From Pinibacter soli (GTDB lineage: Bacteria; Bacteroidota; Bacteroidia; Chitinophagales; Chitinophagaceae): DNA of 64,000 nucleotides. The notes beneath the pieces are model-generated. The model had not been told where the DNA came from. It made no database searches and worked only from the letters and a program-made list of their open reading frames with translations. Of the stretch, positions 37,865 through 47,306 are shown piece by piece; within the stretch, counting starts at the first letter, position 1, and the number at the start of each line of letters is the position of its first letter. The position numbers and the translations under genes are program-made. Location of the stretch: assembly GCF_029961145.1 (NCBI RefSeq), contig NZ_JASBRG010000007.1:2894189-2958188 (forward strand), written 5' to 3'.

Positions 37865-38193
37865 CGTAAAAACACAGGATTTAGGTGGTTTAAGGCGCCG
37901 AAAGTATCATTTATTTTTTATCCGCATTCTTCATTTTCTAATTTAGAACAGTTGGCTTCCAGCAATTATTAACACCCTCGGGCGCTTGAACCCATCTCTC
38001 GTATCTCTACAATAACACATCATTCACAATTCGTAATCAATCGTTAACCTTCACGTAAGCATTTCGTAATACACGACCTTTACTTTTACTCCTTTATTAC
38101 AAATAAATACCCGGCAAAGTCCTTGTCAGACGGGACTTTCAATCAAAGTTCGAACAGCAAAGCGCCAAATACTTTTGTAATAATACATCTCTT
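37865..38193. other. Gene-free stretch upstream of the PAP2/GT39 operon
   Basis: It contains four CGTAA/CGTTAA words starting at 38032, 38042, 38054 and 38065, roughly one helical turn apart. There is also a hairpin AAAGTCC/GGGACTTT (38115-38139) and a promoter-like TACTTTTG at 38170. No gene seen. Confidence 0.5.
38170..38177 (+). promoter_or_regulatory. Probable -7 element of the PAP2-GT39 operon
   Basis: TACTTTTG matches TAnnTTTG, 16 nt before the PAP2 ATG. A TTCG at about the -33 distance is a 3/4 match. Confidence 0.5.
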
Positions 38194-38913
38194 ATGAGCA
38201 ACGATCGACTGAATCTTTTAAACCGATACTCTTTGGAGCCACTGAGAAAATATCCATGCATTTTCGCATACTGGATACCGTTTATTTTGAGCCTTATATA
38301 TTTATCTGTGTTTACCAAAACACAAGGTTTTGTAATAATTAATCACGAGCACAACGCCTTCTTCGACGTTTTTTTCAAAGCGCTTACTTTCCTCGGTGAT
38401 GGAATATTCGCAATCATCCTGGTAATGTTTTTAGTTACAATCAATAGAAAAAGACTTGCGGGCAGTTTATTAATAAGTTTTCTCGTATCTGGTTTATTAT
38501 CCTGCATTTTCAAACTAATGTTCCATTCACCGAGACCACATTCTTATTTTGGCACAGAGGGCCTTATAAGAAGTGTTCCCGGTGTAGTGGTACATAATTC
38601 AAACAGCTTTCCTTCCGGCCACACCATCACCGCTTTTGCGACGCTTGCGTTGTTGGCGCTTGCCACTAAACACAAGTGGCAGACTTATGTTTTCTTTTTC
38701 ATCGCATGGCTAATCGGCTATTCACGCATTTATCTCGGTCAGCATTTTCCTGCGGATGTTTGTGCAGGCGCTTTTGTGGGAACATTCACTGCCGTTGTTT
38801 GTTATAACCTTCATAATAACACAATAATGTGGCGCAGATTCAAAGTTACCTGTCGTCAATTAGTAAAGAAATCCTTCCTGGCCAACTGGCCATTGGTTGA
38901 AAGATTTGTTTAA
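38194..38913 (+). CDS. PAP2-family membrane phosphatase
   Basis: The 239-residue integral membrane protein has the three PAP2 motifs: KLMFHSPRP, NSFPSGHT and SRIYLGQHFPADV, supplying the catalytic His residues. About six helices are predicted. Family members remove phosphate from lipid phosphates such as undecaprenyl pyrophosphate or lipid A. It is followed after 9 bp by a GT39 transferase, so the pair may modify lipid A or an undecaprenyl-linked glycan; that is inference. Confidence 0.9.
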   Translation: MSNDRLNLLNRYSLEPLRKYPCIFAYWIPFILSLIYLSVFTKTQGFVIINHEHNAFFDVFFKALTFLGDGIFAIILVMFLVTINRKRLAGSLLISFLVSGLLSCIFKLMFHSPRPHSYFGTEGLIRSVPGVVVHNSNSFPSGHTITAFATLALLALATKHKWQTYVFFFIAWLIGYSRIYLGQHFPADVCAGAFVGTFTAVVCYNLHNNTIMWRRFKVTCRQLVKKSFLANWPLVERFV

Positions 38914-38922
38914 TTTTAAAAA

Positions 38923-40494
38923 ATGACCTCTCTTACTTTACAGCCTCACAAAAAAAAATTGTCAGCAAAATGGGTGTGGGCCATTATTCTTTTTACATGG
39001 ATCGTTAAAAGCATAGTTGCTTACGGAACAGAACTATCCAACGATGAAGTTTATTACGTTCAGTACGCTTTCTATCCTGACTGGAACTATTTTGATCATC
39101 CTCCTTTAGTTGGGCTTTGCATCAGGTTCTCCACTCTTGGTATGATGCTTAAGCAGGAGTGGTTCATTCGATTATCAGGGCTTATTTTTTCATTGGCAAA
39201 CATGTACCTGATCTTCAAAACCACTGCGCTTTTAAAAAACAAGAACGCTGGCTATCTCGCCGCACTACTGTACAATAGTTCAATCTATGCAAATGTTATT
39301 ACGGGGCTGTTGATTCTTCCTGATACACCAATGCTTTTCTTTTGGTTGCTTTCACTTTATTATGCGGTGAAAATTTTTGCTTCGGAAAAAGGTTATGCCA
39401 TTCCGAAAAAGAATTTCTTTCTGTTAAGTATTAGCATCGGGCTTTGTATGCTTAGTAAAATCCATGGTCTTTTAATTTGGGGATGCCTTGGTTTTTACAT
39501 TTTGTTTTTCGATAGAAGATGGCTGCGGGTTAAATTAATCTATGTATCATTTTTTCTTTCGTTGATCTTTCTTGCTCCAATCGTTGGTTGGAACATTGCG
39601 AACCATTTCATGACGTTTCAATATCATGGTGGCAGGGTTTCGGAGCATGGTTTTCATTTGCAGACAGATAGTTTTTTTAGAGAAATATTTGGTGGCTTTG
39701 CTTATCAGAACCCCATCAATTATGTGTTGTACGTGATAGCAGTGGTAGCTTGCATTCGCGGCGGCATCAGGCTCAACCAGCGAAAGAAAATTTTTCTATT
39801 ATGTATGAGTCTTCCCGTTATTGCCCTGTTCCTGGGTCTTTCACTTTTCATGGATACGTTGCCGCATTGGAACGGTCCTGGCTTTTGTGCACTCATCATT
39901 TTAACCGCCATTTACCTGACAGATAAATTATTGAACAATCATTTCTTTATTCCTAAAAGTGTAATGGCTGCAAATGGTTTAGTTGTTTTTGGATTGATTG
40001 TCGCTTTCATTCTTGTACGTTTTGCACCGGTTAATCTGGGAAATAAGGATGAAAAAAAATTAGGCGAAAATGATTTTACATTGGATATGATGGGTTGGAA
40101 AAAATTTGGAAACGATTTTAAACAGTTAGCGCTACGCGACAGTTCAACGCATGTTACAAACGGCCCGGTGACTGTGATAAGCAACAAATGGTTTCCTGCA
40201 TCACATCTTGATTTGTATGTGGCAAGACCAAACAATTACAACTTTCTGGCAATTGGTGAAGTGCATGAAATTCATCAGTTCTATTTCATCAATCAAACGA
40301 AGCCTGCATTGCAAAAAGGTAATGATGCCTACTATATAACAACGACCAATTTCTTCAATGATCCTTTACCAATTTATAAAGACAAATTTGAAAGCATAGA
40401 TGAGCCAGTAAAAATCCCGCAATACAAAAGTGGAAAGCTGATGCGATATTTTTTGGTGTACAGATGCAGAGGAGCGAAATCAAATCTGCCGTAG
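38923..40494 (+). CDS. GT39/ArnT-like membrane glycosyltransferase
   Basis: The 523-residue protein has about 11-12 hydrophobic segments and the first-loop acidic motif SNDEVYY, followed by YFDHPPLVGL, typical of PMT/ArnT transferases that use polyprenyl-phosphate sugars on the periplasmic side. A soluble C-terminal region follows from about residue 370. The stop codon lies inside the first arm of the hairpin at 40491-40519. Confidence 0.88.
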   Translation: MTSLTLQPHKKKLSAKWVWAIILFTWIVKSIVAYGTELSNDEVYYVQYAFYPDWNYFDHPPLVGLCIRFSTLGMMLKQEWFIRLSGLIFSLANMYLIFKTTALLKNKNAGYLAALLYNSSIYANVITGLLILPDTPMLFFWLLSLYYAVKIFASEKGYAIPKKNFFLLSISIGLCMLSKIHGLLIWGCLGFYILFFDRRWLRVKLIYVSFFLSLIFLAPIVGWNIANHFMTFQYHGGRVSEHGFHLQTDSFFREIFGGFAYQNPINYVLYVIAVVACIRGGIRLNQRKKIFLLCMSLPVIALFLGLSLFMDTLPHWNGPGFCALIILTAIYLTDKLLNNHFFIPKSVMAANGLVVFGLIVAFILVRFAPVNLGNKDEKKLGENDFTLDMMGWKKFGNDFKQLALRDSSTHVTNGPVTVISNKWFPASHLDLYVARPNNYNFLAIGEVHEIHQFYFINQTKPALQKGNDAYYITTTNFFNDPLPIYKDKFESIDEPVKIPQYKSGKLMRYFLVYRCRGAKSNLP

Positions 40495-40519
40495 AGACAA
40501 GGCATTGCCTTGTCTCTAC
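40491..40519. repeat. Perfect hairpin overlapping the GT39 stop codon
   Basis: GTAGAGACAAGGCA and TGCCTTGTCTCTAC form 14-bp arms around a single central T. The TAG stop (40492-40494) is part of the first arm. This kind of RNA-level hairpin with GAGAC words is familiar to me from Bacteroidota intergenic regions. It lacks a T-run. Confidence 0.8.
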
Positions 40520-40580
40520 CGAATGATCGTTTCCTTATGGAAAAATTCTACCCTCGAATCTTAGTTCTAAACGATGTACT

Positions 40581-41126
40581 ATGGCAGACATACAATTAAC
40601 CTCCGGCGCTTCTAAACATGGAAGAAAAAAACTATCTACAAAAGTTGATCTTACTCCAATGGTTGATCTTGGATTTTTACTAATCACATTTTCTATTCTT
40701 ACAACAACGTGGACACAGGTGAGAGCCATGAGATTCTATACACCTGCAGATGGATCTGATATTACAGTGGCGCAGTCAAAAACGCTAACAATCATTCCTG
40801 GCTTTAACAACAAAGTGTTTTATTATCACGGCACATTGGAAGATGCGCTAAAAGGAAAAGCATTAGGATTTACATCGTACAATGAGCAGACCGGTATCGG
40901 GCAATTGATCCGCGAAAAAAAAGCTATACTGGAGAAATCAAAGAAAGGTTCTTCTAAAGATCTTGTTTTTGTAATCACTCCAACTGCAAATGCAAGTTAT
41001 AAAAACATGGTGGATGCGATTGATGAAACGCTGATCAATGACGTAACGCACTATACTGTTACTGCTCAAAACAATGAGCAACTTGATGCGCTGATCAATG
41101 CTGGCAAACTGGAGAAAGGTTTTTAA
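40581..41126 (+). CDS. ExbD/TolR-family protein, no ExbB nearby
   Basis: The 181-residue protein has a cytoplasmic N-terminus, one membrane helix starting LTPMVDLGFLLITFSIL with the conserved Asp, and a periplasmic domain. ExbD works with ExbB as a proton-driven motor for TonB. No exbB is present here; a partner elsewhere is needed. The gene is single, between two hairpin regions. Confidence 0.9.
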   Translation: MADIQLTSGASKHGRKKLSTKVDLTPMVDLGFLLITFSILTTTWTQVRAMRFYTPADGSDITVAQSKTLTIIPGFNNKVFYYHGTLEDALKGKALGFTSYNEQTGIGQLIREKKAILEKSKKGSSKDLVFVITPTANASYKNMVDAIDETLINDVTHYTVTAQNNEQLDALINAGKLEKGF

Positions 41127-41355
41127 GTGAAGAGCGAAATATTCACCGTTAAGACACTAAGCCTAACTAGGAGTTTTTTCACAGAGGAACGGAGGATGGC
41201 TTACTGAATGCAGCCCTATGGTACTTCAAAAACGAACTACAGTGTATTTTCTCCTTCACTCTGTGAAAAAAATCTCGTTTCCTCTGTGGTAAAAAAAGAC
41301 GCTTCAGCGCCTTCTTAGTGAGCCTTAGCGTCCTTAGTACTTTAGTGGTGATTTC
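41127..41355. repeat. Imperfect inverted repeat with CTTAG and CACAGAGG words
   Basis: The right side has CTTAG at about 9-10-nt spacing (CTTAGTGAGC, CTTAGCGTC, CTTAGTACT, TTTAGTGG) near 41310-41345. The left side has complementary words (GACACTAAG, TTTTTTCACAGAGG). Together they bridge two convergent genes. Confidence 0.65.
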
Positions 41356-42420
41356 TTAGTTCCAAACAATCTTATATTCTTTCTCCAACGCTGCATTCAG
41401 CTGTTCTTTCATCGCAGCAGGCGCAGTAATCGTTTTGGGATCGCCGTCGCTTACGAATCTTGTTTTGTGTTTGGTTTGATTTTTTATGAATGCACCGGGA
41501 CCATAATATTGATCGCCTTCCTGGATTCTTTCAATACCTAAACGGCTAAAACTTTTATTGTAAGGAGAAACATTATCTGCAGATCCTACGAGCAAAACAG
41601 ATTCATGCTTGTAAGTGGTTCCTTCAAATGAACCTGTTTCTTCCAATGCACGATTTTTTGCATGTACACCTAATGGCAATGCTATGCTGTGCACTTCATA
41701 ATCTGGCAAATAAGCTTTCATTTCTTTTACAAACATTGAGAGGTGTTTTTGTACATCTGCATCGCTTAATTTACCAAGAGGTTCGTGGTACCAGCTATGG
41801 CTTCCGATTTCATAACCATTCTTAACCAGCCATTCCAGTTTCTCTTTTTTATACTCAGGCTGCGCAAATAAACGAAGTGTAGGTTTGATTGCCGGCAACA
41901 CGTAGAAAGTTGCCGTAAGCGGCCATCCCGGATGTTCCTTCTTAAAATCCTCCATTACACCAACGGCACATTTGGGATCGATCACAGTTTTACCGTTTTC
42001 GTTCAGCATACGAAACTGTCCCTGGCTGGAGTCGTCGAAGGTAAGTGCAAAGGGTGTTGTACCTGCCGGGATATCAATGTGGCCGGTTGCAATATCGTGT
42101 ACAGATACCGGATAATAACCGCTATCGTACAGCATCTGCAGGTCCTTGCGAAAGTTTTCAGGCGTTCTTTTCCACCTGTCTTCAGAATCGCCGATGAGGT
42201 GATACTCGAGTACCATAATTCGACCTAACTCATTGGCAGGCAGCCCACAGCTTTTAAAATCTGCATTGGCCAGATTTTTCTTTGTGCTTTCTGTACTTGT
42301 TTTAGAAACTGCGACAGTTGTGTCGGACGGAGTATTGCTATTTGCCTTTGAAGATGGCTTATTTTCTTTGCATGCCAATAAAGTAAGAGGCACGAATGTG
42401 GTTAGTATGAATCTACGCAC
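41356..42420 (-). CDS. Polysaccharide deacetylase-like lipoprotein
   Basis: The 354-residue protein has a short signal with lipobox LLAC (Cys near residue 17), so it is a predicted lipoprotein. The NodB-type domain carries FALTFDDSS (metal-binding Asp) and GSHSWYHEPLGKL (two His). Substrate may be a cell-wall or exported polysaccharide. The start is GTG at 42418-42420; no in-frame ATG is near. Transcribed alone. Confidence 0.87.
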   Translation of the reverse strand: MRRFILTTFVPLTLLACKENKPSSKANSNTPSDTTVAVSKTSTESTKKNLANADFKSCGLPANELGRIMVLEYHLIGDSEDRWKRTPENFRKDLQMLYDSGYYPVSVHDIATGHIDIPAGTTPFALTFDDSSQGQFRMLNENGKTVIDPKCAVGVMEDFKKEHPGWPLTATFYVLPAIKPTLRLFAQPEYKKEKLEWLVKNGYEIGSHSWYHEPLGKLSDADVQKHLSMFVKEMKAYLPDYEVHSIALPLGVHAKNRALEETGSFEGTTYKHESVLLVGSADNVSPYNKSFSRLGIERIQEGDQYYGPGAFIKNQTKHKTRFVSDGDPKTITAPAAMKEQLNAALEKEYKIVWN

Positions 42421-42561
42421 AGGTTTTTGTTTTTGATAAATATTGGACGTTACTCATCAAAGATATCTATCCGCACGAATTTTTAGAAAAAAAATAAGCG
42501 GGAATATTTAGTCTGATTATTGGGGATGCTTTTTTGATTGGGGATTTCAAGAGTGTGCTTT

Positions 42562-42714
42562 ATTTGAAAATTTGAAAATGTGCGAATTTGAAAATTTTTT
42601 AGGCGTAACTTTTCAGTACTTAAATGAACTCTCCAAAATCCGATGAGCTACTAATAAGCTCAAACAGACACACCTAAAGCATTTTCAAATCTTCAAATTT
42701 TCAAATCTTCAATT
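42562..42714. repeat. Octad inverted repeat (TTTGAAAA words)
   Basis: The left arm is TTTGAAAA, TTTGAAAATG then a gap, AATTTGAAAA. The right arm (42680-42714) is CATTTTCAAAT, CTTCAAATTTTCAAAT. The right arm reaches the stop of the DinD-like gene. This lies within the gap 42421-42720, which otherwise holds no gene. Confidence 0.7.
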
Positions 42715-42720
42715 CCGTCC

Positions 42721-43062
42721 TCATTTCTTCAGCATGAACAACATCTGCGCTTTTGCCACAAGGGGATTGTTTGGGTTGCAATTGATCATAAACAAATAGC
42801 AGGCGATGGCAGAAAGATATAGGTCTATCTCCATTTTACCATTTGCGAAGCAATATACTTTTCTGAAATTTTCTTTTATAGGTATGCCCAAAGCCATGCA
42901 GGCCTTTAGCGTTCTTTCGAGCGGCTCGGAATAAGAGGATTCTTCTTTGTACCCCAATTGATCCATTACTTCGTGTATAGAATATGAAAGTTCAGGAGTT
43001 TCCTCAGGAATCATTTCTTCCGAGTGCAATACTTCGTCGAGGTAGTCATAAATTTTAAGCAT
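42721..43062 (-). CDS. DinD/BRO-N-like small protein overlapping the DnaJ-family gene
   Basis: The 113-residue protein overlaps the end of the upstream CbpA-like gene by 8 bp (ATGCTTAA shared), so translational coupling is likely. From residue 25 it follows the DinD/BRO-N pattern: [33 protein letters not shown] and [24 protein letters not shown]. The last block is close to the ACYL-I-x-N-x-DP-KP-x-VA-x-xQ segment of DNA-damage-inducible protein D. This position is where the CbpM chaperone modulator often sits, but the sequence is not CbpM-like. Function is unknown. Confidence 0.7.
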   Translation of the reverse strand: MLKIYDYLDEVLHSEEMIPEETPELSYSIHEVMDQLGYKEESSYSEPLERTLKACMALGIPIKENFRKVYCFANGKMEIDLYLSAIACYLFMINCNPNNPLVAKAQMLFMLKK

Positions 43063-44002
43063 TAGTAGTCGTTTTTAGTTGAGCTAATTGCGTAAAAAGT
43101 TCTTTTTCCTTTTCCGAAAGATTAGTGGGTATGTGCACCACCATTTTTATATACAAATCTCCCGCCATGTCGGGATGGTTATATTCGGGCATTCCTTTAC
43201 CCTTTAGCCTGAAAACCTTTCCGGTGTCTGTACCGGCGGGTACGTTCATGCTAATGGCATTTCCGGAAAGCAGCGTAACGTTTGTTTTACCGCCCAATAC
43301 TGCAGTGTAGAGTTCAAGCGGAGCCTCAGTGTAAAGATCTTTTCCCTTCAGTTCGAAATTGGGCGTTGGCGTTACTTGTATGGAAATTAACAAGTCGCCA
43401 TGCTCGCCGCCATTTATACCTGGATTACCTTTTCCTTTAAGTCTTATTATTTGTCCGTCGTAAAGGCCGGGTTTCAACTTCAAATTCAGTTTTGCACCAT
43501 TAACCTCGATATGGCGGCCACCACCCGTGTATGCCTCCTGCAAACTTACTTGCATAGTCGCTTGTACATCCCTGCCCTTTGCCGGTCGTGTGCTTCTTTG
43601 CCGGCGCCCCCCTGATTGTCCGAAAAGCGTTTCAAAAAAACTGGAAAAATCATGCTCTCCTTCTCCGCTACCGCCAAAAAAATCATTCATGTTGCCGCTG
43701 TAGTACTGGTTGCCGCCACCATTATTTTGCCATTGGCTCCAGTCAAAATTTTCAGCATTGCCGCCATGTTGCTCATACTGTTTCCAGTTTTCTCCAAACT
43801 GGTCGTACTTCTTTCTTTTTTCGGGGTCGCCCAGCACCTCATTTGCTTCAGAAATCTCCTTGAATTTTTCTTCCGCGGCCTTGTCATTGGGATTTTTGTC
43901 AGGGTGATATTTCACGGCCAGTTTACGATAGGCTTTCTTTATCTGATCCGCTGTTGCCGTTTTTTCAACACCTAAAATTTTATAGTAATCCTTTACGTTC
44001 AT
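43055..44002 (-). CDS. CbpA-type DnaJ co-chaperone
   Basis: The 315-residue protein has a J-domain with HPD in KYHPDKNP (about residues 31-38), a Gly/Asn/Gln-rich linker ([17 protein letters not shown]), and a DnaJ C-terminal domain (from about 150). No CxxCxGxG zinc finger is present, so it is CbpA-like, not DnaJ itself. It would stimulate DnaK ATPase. It is co-transcribed with the DinD-like gene. Confidence 0.93.
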   Translation of the reverse strand: MNVKDYYKILGVEKTATADQIKKAYRKLAVKYHPDKNPNDKAAEEKFKEISEANEVLGDPEKRKKYDQFGENWKQYEQHGGNAENFDWSQWQNNGGGNQYYSGNMNDFFGGSGEGEHDFSSFFETLFGQSGGRRQRSTRPAKGRDVQATMQVSLQEAYTGGGRHIEVNGAKLNLKLKPGLYDGQIIRLKGKGNPGINGGEHGDLLISIQVTPTPNFELKGKDLYTEAPLELYTAVLGGKTNVTLLSGNAISMNVPAGTDTGKVFRLKGKGMPEYNHPDMAGDLYIKMVVHIPTNLSEKEKELFTQLAQLKTTTNA

Positions 44003-44011
44003 GTTATAAAT

Positions 44012-44166
44012 TTAAGAAATTAGGAACTAGGAATGAGGAATTAGAACGTGTAAACCGGGCAGATTTTAGAACTGTTGAAAGTGCTCAACCAATCAACATT
44101 TCTTCTCGGTCTTACTCGCTGTAAAACCCATTCTAATTTCTGATTCCTAACTTCTAATTCCTAATT
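44012..44166. repeat. Heptad inverted repeat with GAATTAG words between divergent genes
   Basis: The left arm contains AAATTAG, GAACTAG, GAATGAG, GAATTAG in 7-nt steps. The right arm (44130-44166) contains CTAATTT, CTGATTC, CTAACTT, CTAATTC, CTAATTT in 7-nt steps. Confidence 0.75.
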
Positions 44167-44209
44167 TTCCACATCTTTGCAATCAAACTTTACATTTTAA
44201 CCCGTTTGC

Positions 44210-45703
44210 ATGAGTAATATTAGGCGTCAAAGTATCATTTCCTCCGTCTTAATTTATATGGGCTTTGCATTTGGCGCAATCAATACTTACCTGTTTGCCA
44301 AAAACAATATTTTCACAACGGATCAGTTTGGCTTAACGCGGGTTATCATTATCACCGGAAATTTATTTAACAGCTTTGCCTGCCTTGCCTTGCCTTCGGT
44401 TATTTACAAATTTGCACCTTACTATAAAGGCAATCTTAAGGGTAAAGACAACGATCTTTTGTCTGCTGCGCTAATCCTTGCATTTATAGGATTTGTGATG
44501 ACAACATTGGTAGGCGTTGTTTTTGAACCGTTGGTCGTCAAAAAGTTTTCGGATAAATCCGCTTTGTTTGTTCAGTATTATTTTCTGGTTTTTCCCTATC
44601 TCTTCTTCTATCTTTTTTTCAACATATTGGAAGCTTATGCATGGAGCGTAAAAGAAACGGTTGCCTCAAATTTTTTGCGTGAAGCAGGCAATCGTATTTC
44701 TGTTACCATGCTTATCCTTTTGTTTATTGTTGGCGGTTTTAAATTTGATCTCTTCATCAAAATATTTTCCTGCCTATGGGGCGTCAGCTTTCTCGGTTTG
44801 CTCTTTTATTTAATGAAGGTTGGCAAATTGCATTTCACTTTTAAACTTAGCAGGGTCACAAGAAGATACTGGAAAAAGATGGCGCTGCTCATGGGATTTG
44901 TGTACGCTGGTTTGGTCATCCAAACTTTATCGGCCAGCCTGGATACTTTTACCATTGCGAGCTATTGGGGCATTGGGGCTGTTGCGATATATGATGTTAG
45001 TAATTACATTTCAAACATCATAAGCGTTCCGCAAAAAAGTGTGGTTGCCATCAGTACTTCCTATTTGTCAGAAGCCTGGAGAAATAAAGATCTGGCAACT
45101 ATTCAACGGATTTACTCCCGGAGCAGCATCAATCTTTTATTAATATCTATCTTCCTTTTCACTCTCATCTGGCTTAACTATGACACAGTTATGAACGTTC
45201 TACCACTTAACCCGGCATATCGCGCTGGAAAAATGGTAGTCCTATTGTTTGGTTTCAAATTTATTGTGGACATGGGCACAGGCGTAAACTCCCAAATCAT
45301 TGGCACTTCCACTTATTGGCGGTTTGAGTTTATTTGTGGAGTAATTCTACTGTCGCTGACGGCACCGTTGAACATTATTTTAGTGAAGCGTTACGGCATC
45401 ATCGGTGCAGGATATTCTAATCTTATCGCTTACACTATTTATAACACGATCAGAATTGTTTTCCTCTGGAAAAAATTCAACCTGCAACCATTTACCATTA
45501 AGACGGTTTATGTACTTGTGATATCGCTGATTTGCTATTTCATTTGTTACCTGTTGTTTCACAATATGCATTCCTGGTTTTCTTTGTTCTTAACAAGCGG
45601 AGTGTATATTGCATTATTTGGTGCTGCTACTGTTTATTTCAATCTTTCTCCGGACGTATTGCCAGTGTGGCAAACGGTTAAGAAGAGACTGGGCATTAGG
45701 TAA
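44210..45703 (+). CDS. Polysaccharide flippase (Wzx/MATE-like superfamily)
   Basis: The 497-residue protein has about 12-14 hydrophobic segments and the pattern of the MVF polysaccharide transporter group (YMGFAFGAINTYLFAK at the start, KFIVDMGTGVNSQIIG in the middle). It probably flips an undecaprenyl-linked glycan across the inner membrane. No sugar-synthesis genes adjoin it. Its stop is only 6 bp from that of the convergent Sua5-like gene. Confidence 0.85.
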   Translation: MSNIRRQSIISSVLIYMGFAFGAINTYLFAKNNIFTTDQFGLTRVIIITGNLFNSFACLALPSVIYKFAPYYKGNLKGKDNDLLSAALILAFIGFVMTTLVGVVFEPLVVKKFSDKSALFVQYYFLVFPYLFFYLFFNILEAYAWSVKETVASNFLREAGNRISVTMLILLFIVGGFKFDLFIKIFSCLWGVSFLGLLFYLMKVGKLHFTFKLSRVTRRYWKKMALLMGFVYAGLVIQTLSASLDTFTIASYWGIGAVAIYDVSNYISNIISVPQKSVVAISTSYLSEAWRNKDLATIQRIYSRSSINLLLISIFLFTLIWLNYDTVMNVLPLNPAYRAGKMVVLLFGFKFIVDMGTGVNSQIIGTSTYWRFEFICGVILLSLTAPLNIILVKRYGIIGAGYSNLIAYTIYNTIRIVFLWKKFNLQPFTIKTVYVLVISLICYFICYLLFHNMHSWFSLFLTSGVYIALFGAATVYFNLSPDVLPVWQTVKKRLGIR

Positions 45704-45709
45704 TGGAAA

Positions 45710-46321
45710 TTATGCCTCTGCCCATTCACCAAGGCCCTTTCTTATTAATTCCGGAGGCTCTTGTGTACAGTCAACAATCGTAGACGGAGTAATGCCGCCA
45801 ATGCCACCATCCACCACAATGTCTACAATGTTTTTAAAATTTTCATACATCAATTCCGGATCGGTGTATTCTTCCACCATTTCTCCGGGAAGAGAAGTAC
45901 TTAGTATAGGGTGGCCAAGTTCTTTGATCATTGTTTGAGCGATAATATTATCCGGCACGCGAAGACCGATCGTGTCTTTTTTACTTTTTAAAATTTTTGG
46001 CACCTGTTTGCTGGCGGGTAAAATAAAGGTGTAGGGACCGGGTAAATAAGTTTTCAGCATTCTATACAAGGGCGTAGAAATGCTTTTGGTGTAATTGCTA
46101 AGGTCACTTAAGTCATAACAAATAAATGAAAGCTGGGCCTTTGCGGGCTGTATGTTCTTTATCCGGCACACCTTTTCAATGGCGTCGTGCTGAAATATGT
46201 TGCAGCCCAAACCATATATAGTATCAGTGGGATATATAATCGTACCTCCATCGTTAAGGCACTCAACAATAGTTTTAATGTTCCTGGGTTGGGGATTTTC
46301 CGGATGAAGGTGTAAAAGCAT
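45710..46321 (-). CDS. YciO/Sua5/YrdC-family protein
   Basis: The 203-residue protein has the YrdC-fold N-terminus with GGTIIYPTDTIYGLGCN, a phosphate-binding KNIQPAKAQLSFI, and GIGGITPSTIVDCT. TsaC/Sua5 makes threonylcarbamoyl-AMP for t6A in tRNA. The length and absence of the Sua5 C-domain fit YciO or TsaC; YciO members may have a different role. The KxR/K and SxN-type motifs are not complete in the form typical of TsaC, so I do not assign the symbol. Confidence 0.82.
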   Translation of the reverse strand: MLLHLHPENPQPRNIKTIVECLNDGGTIIYPTDTIYGLGCNIFQHDAIEKVCRIKNIQPAKAQLSFICYDLSDLSNYTKSISTPLYRMLKTYLPGPYTFILPASKQVPKILKSKKDTIGLRVPDNIIAQTMIKELGHPILSTSLPGEMVEEYTDPELMYENFKNIVDIVVDGGIGGITPSTIVDCTQEPPELIRKGLGEWAEA

Positions 46322-46433
46322 GTTACTAAATTACTTAAATTTATTTTTGCATTCCTATCCTTAAAAACTACATGCTGTTTCTAAACTTAACAATGAATTA
46401 ATATTAAATTTAGGTAGTTAAAAAATTCTCGCT

Positions 46434-47306
46434 ATGGAACTGAAACCTGTAATTAAAGTTGATAGCATTAGACCAGAAGAATTTAAGAACGAGTTTTATA
46501 ATGAGATGAAGCCAATAGTGATGACACAGCTTGCAAAGCAATGGCCCGCATATGAAAAATGGAACTGGGATTATTTTAAGCAAGTGGTAGGCAATGTAGA
46601 AGTAGGAGTTTATAACAATGTAAAAAGTGACGCCTACACTCCAATCAACAAGGCGGACGATTACATGAAATTCGGCGATTATCTCGACATCGTAAAAACT
46701 GGCCCAGCAGAACTTCGCATTTTTCTTTTTAATTTATTTCAACATGCACCAGACCTGGTAAATGACTTCGGATGGCCGGAGGATCTGATGAAAGGCTTTG
46801 TAAAAAAATTCCCTATGCTTTTTGTAGGCGGTTCCGGCTCTGTTACACATATGCACTTTGACATCGACCTTTCCCATATTCTGCATACGCAATTTGCCGG
46901 CAGAAAAAGAGTACTGCTTTTCCCGTTTGAAGAACAACACAAACTTTACCGCAAACCGTGGGAGGTTTTGAGTTTTGCAAACTTTGAGAATTATTTTGAC
47001 CCTAAAAAAAGCAAACTCGACCTCGACAAATTCCCGGAAGTAGCCAAAGCCCGGGGCTATGAAGTGATCCTGGAACACGGTGACACACTTTTTATGCCGG
47101 CCGGCTACTGGCACCACATGGAGTATATTGATAGCGGTTTCGCCATGAGCCTCAGAGCTTTACAATCTTCTGTGGTTGGAAAACTGAAAGGGGCCTGGAA
47201 TCTTTTCGGTATGAGAAACATTGATACGCTCATGAAAAAAACTGCTCCTGAGTGGTGGTATAATTACAAAAAAGAAAAAACTTTCGAATTTGCAAATGCT
47301 TCATAA
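46434..47306 (+). CDS. Cupin-like JmjC-type oxygenase, putative
   Basis: The 290-residue protein resembles the Cupin_8 Fe(II)/2-oxoglutarate hydroxylases. Iron ligands are visible as HFDID (H-x-D) and a distal His in GYWHHMEY, and a basic segment FAGRKRVLLFPF lies between. Such enzymes hydroxylate proteins or tRNA. Start is the ATG at 46434. Neighbours give no clue to substrate. Confidence 0.82.
   Translation: MELKPVIKVDSIRPEEFKNEFYNEMKPIVMTQLAKQWPAYEKWNWDYFKQVVGNVEVGVYNNVKSDAYTPINKADDYMKFGDYLDIVKTGPAELRIFLFNLFQHAPDLVNDFGWPEDLMKGFVKKFPMLFVGGSGSVTHMHFDIDLSHILHTQFAGRKRVLLFPFEEQHKLYRKPWEVLSFANFENYFDPKKSKLDLDKFPEVAKARGYEVILEHGDTLFMPAGYWHHMEYIDSGFAMSLRALQSSVVGKLKGAWNLFGMRNIDTLMKKTAPEWWYNYKKEKTFEFANAS

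Noticed and set aside
29825-38139. AAAGTCC hairpins at 29825 and 38115 as a regulatory family
   Set aside because: The first is an ordinary terminator of asnS; the second shares only the stem bases and lacks a T-run. Two copies are too few to call a family.
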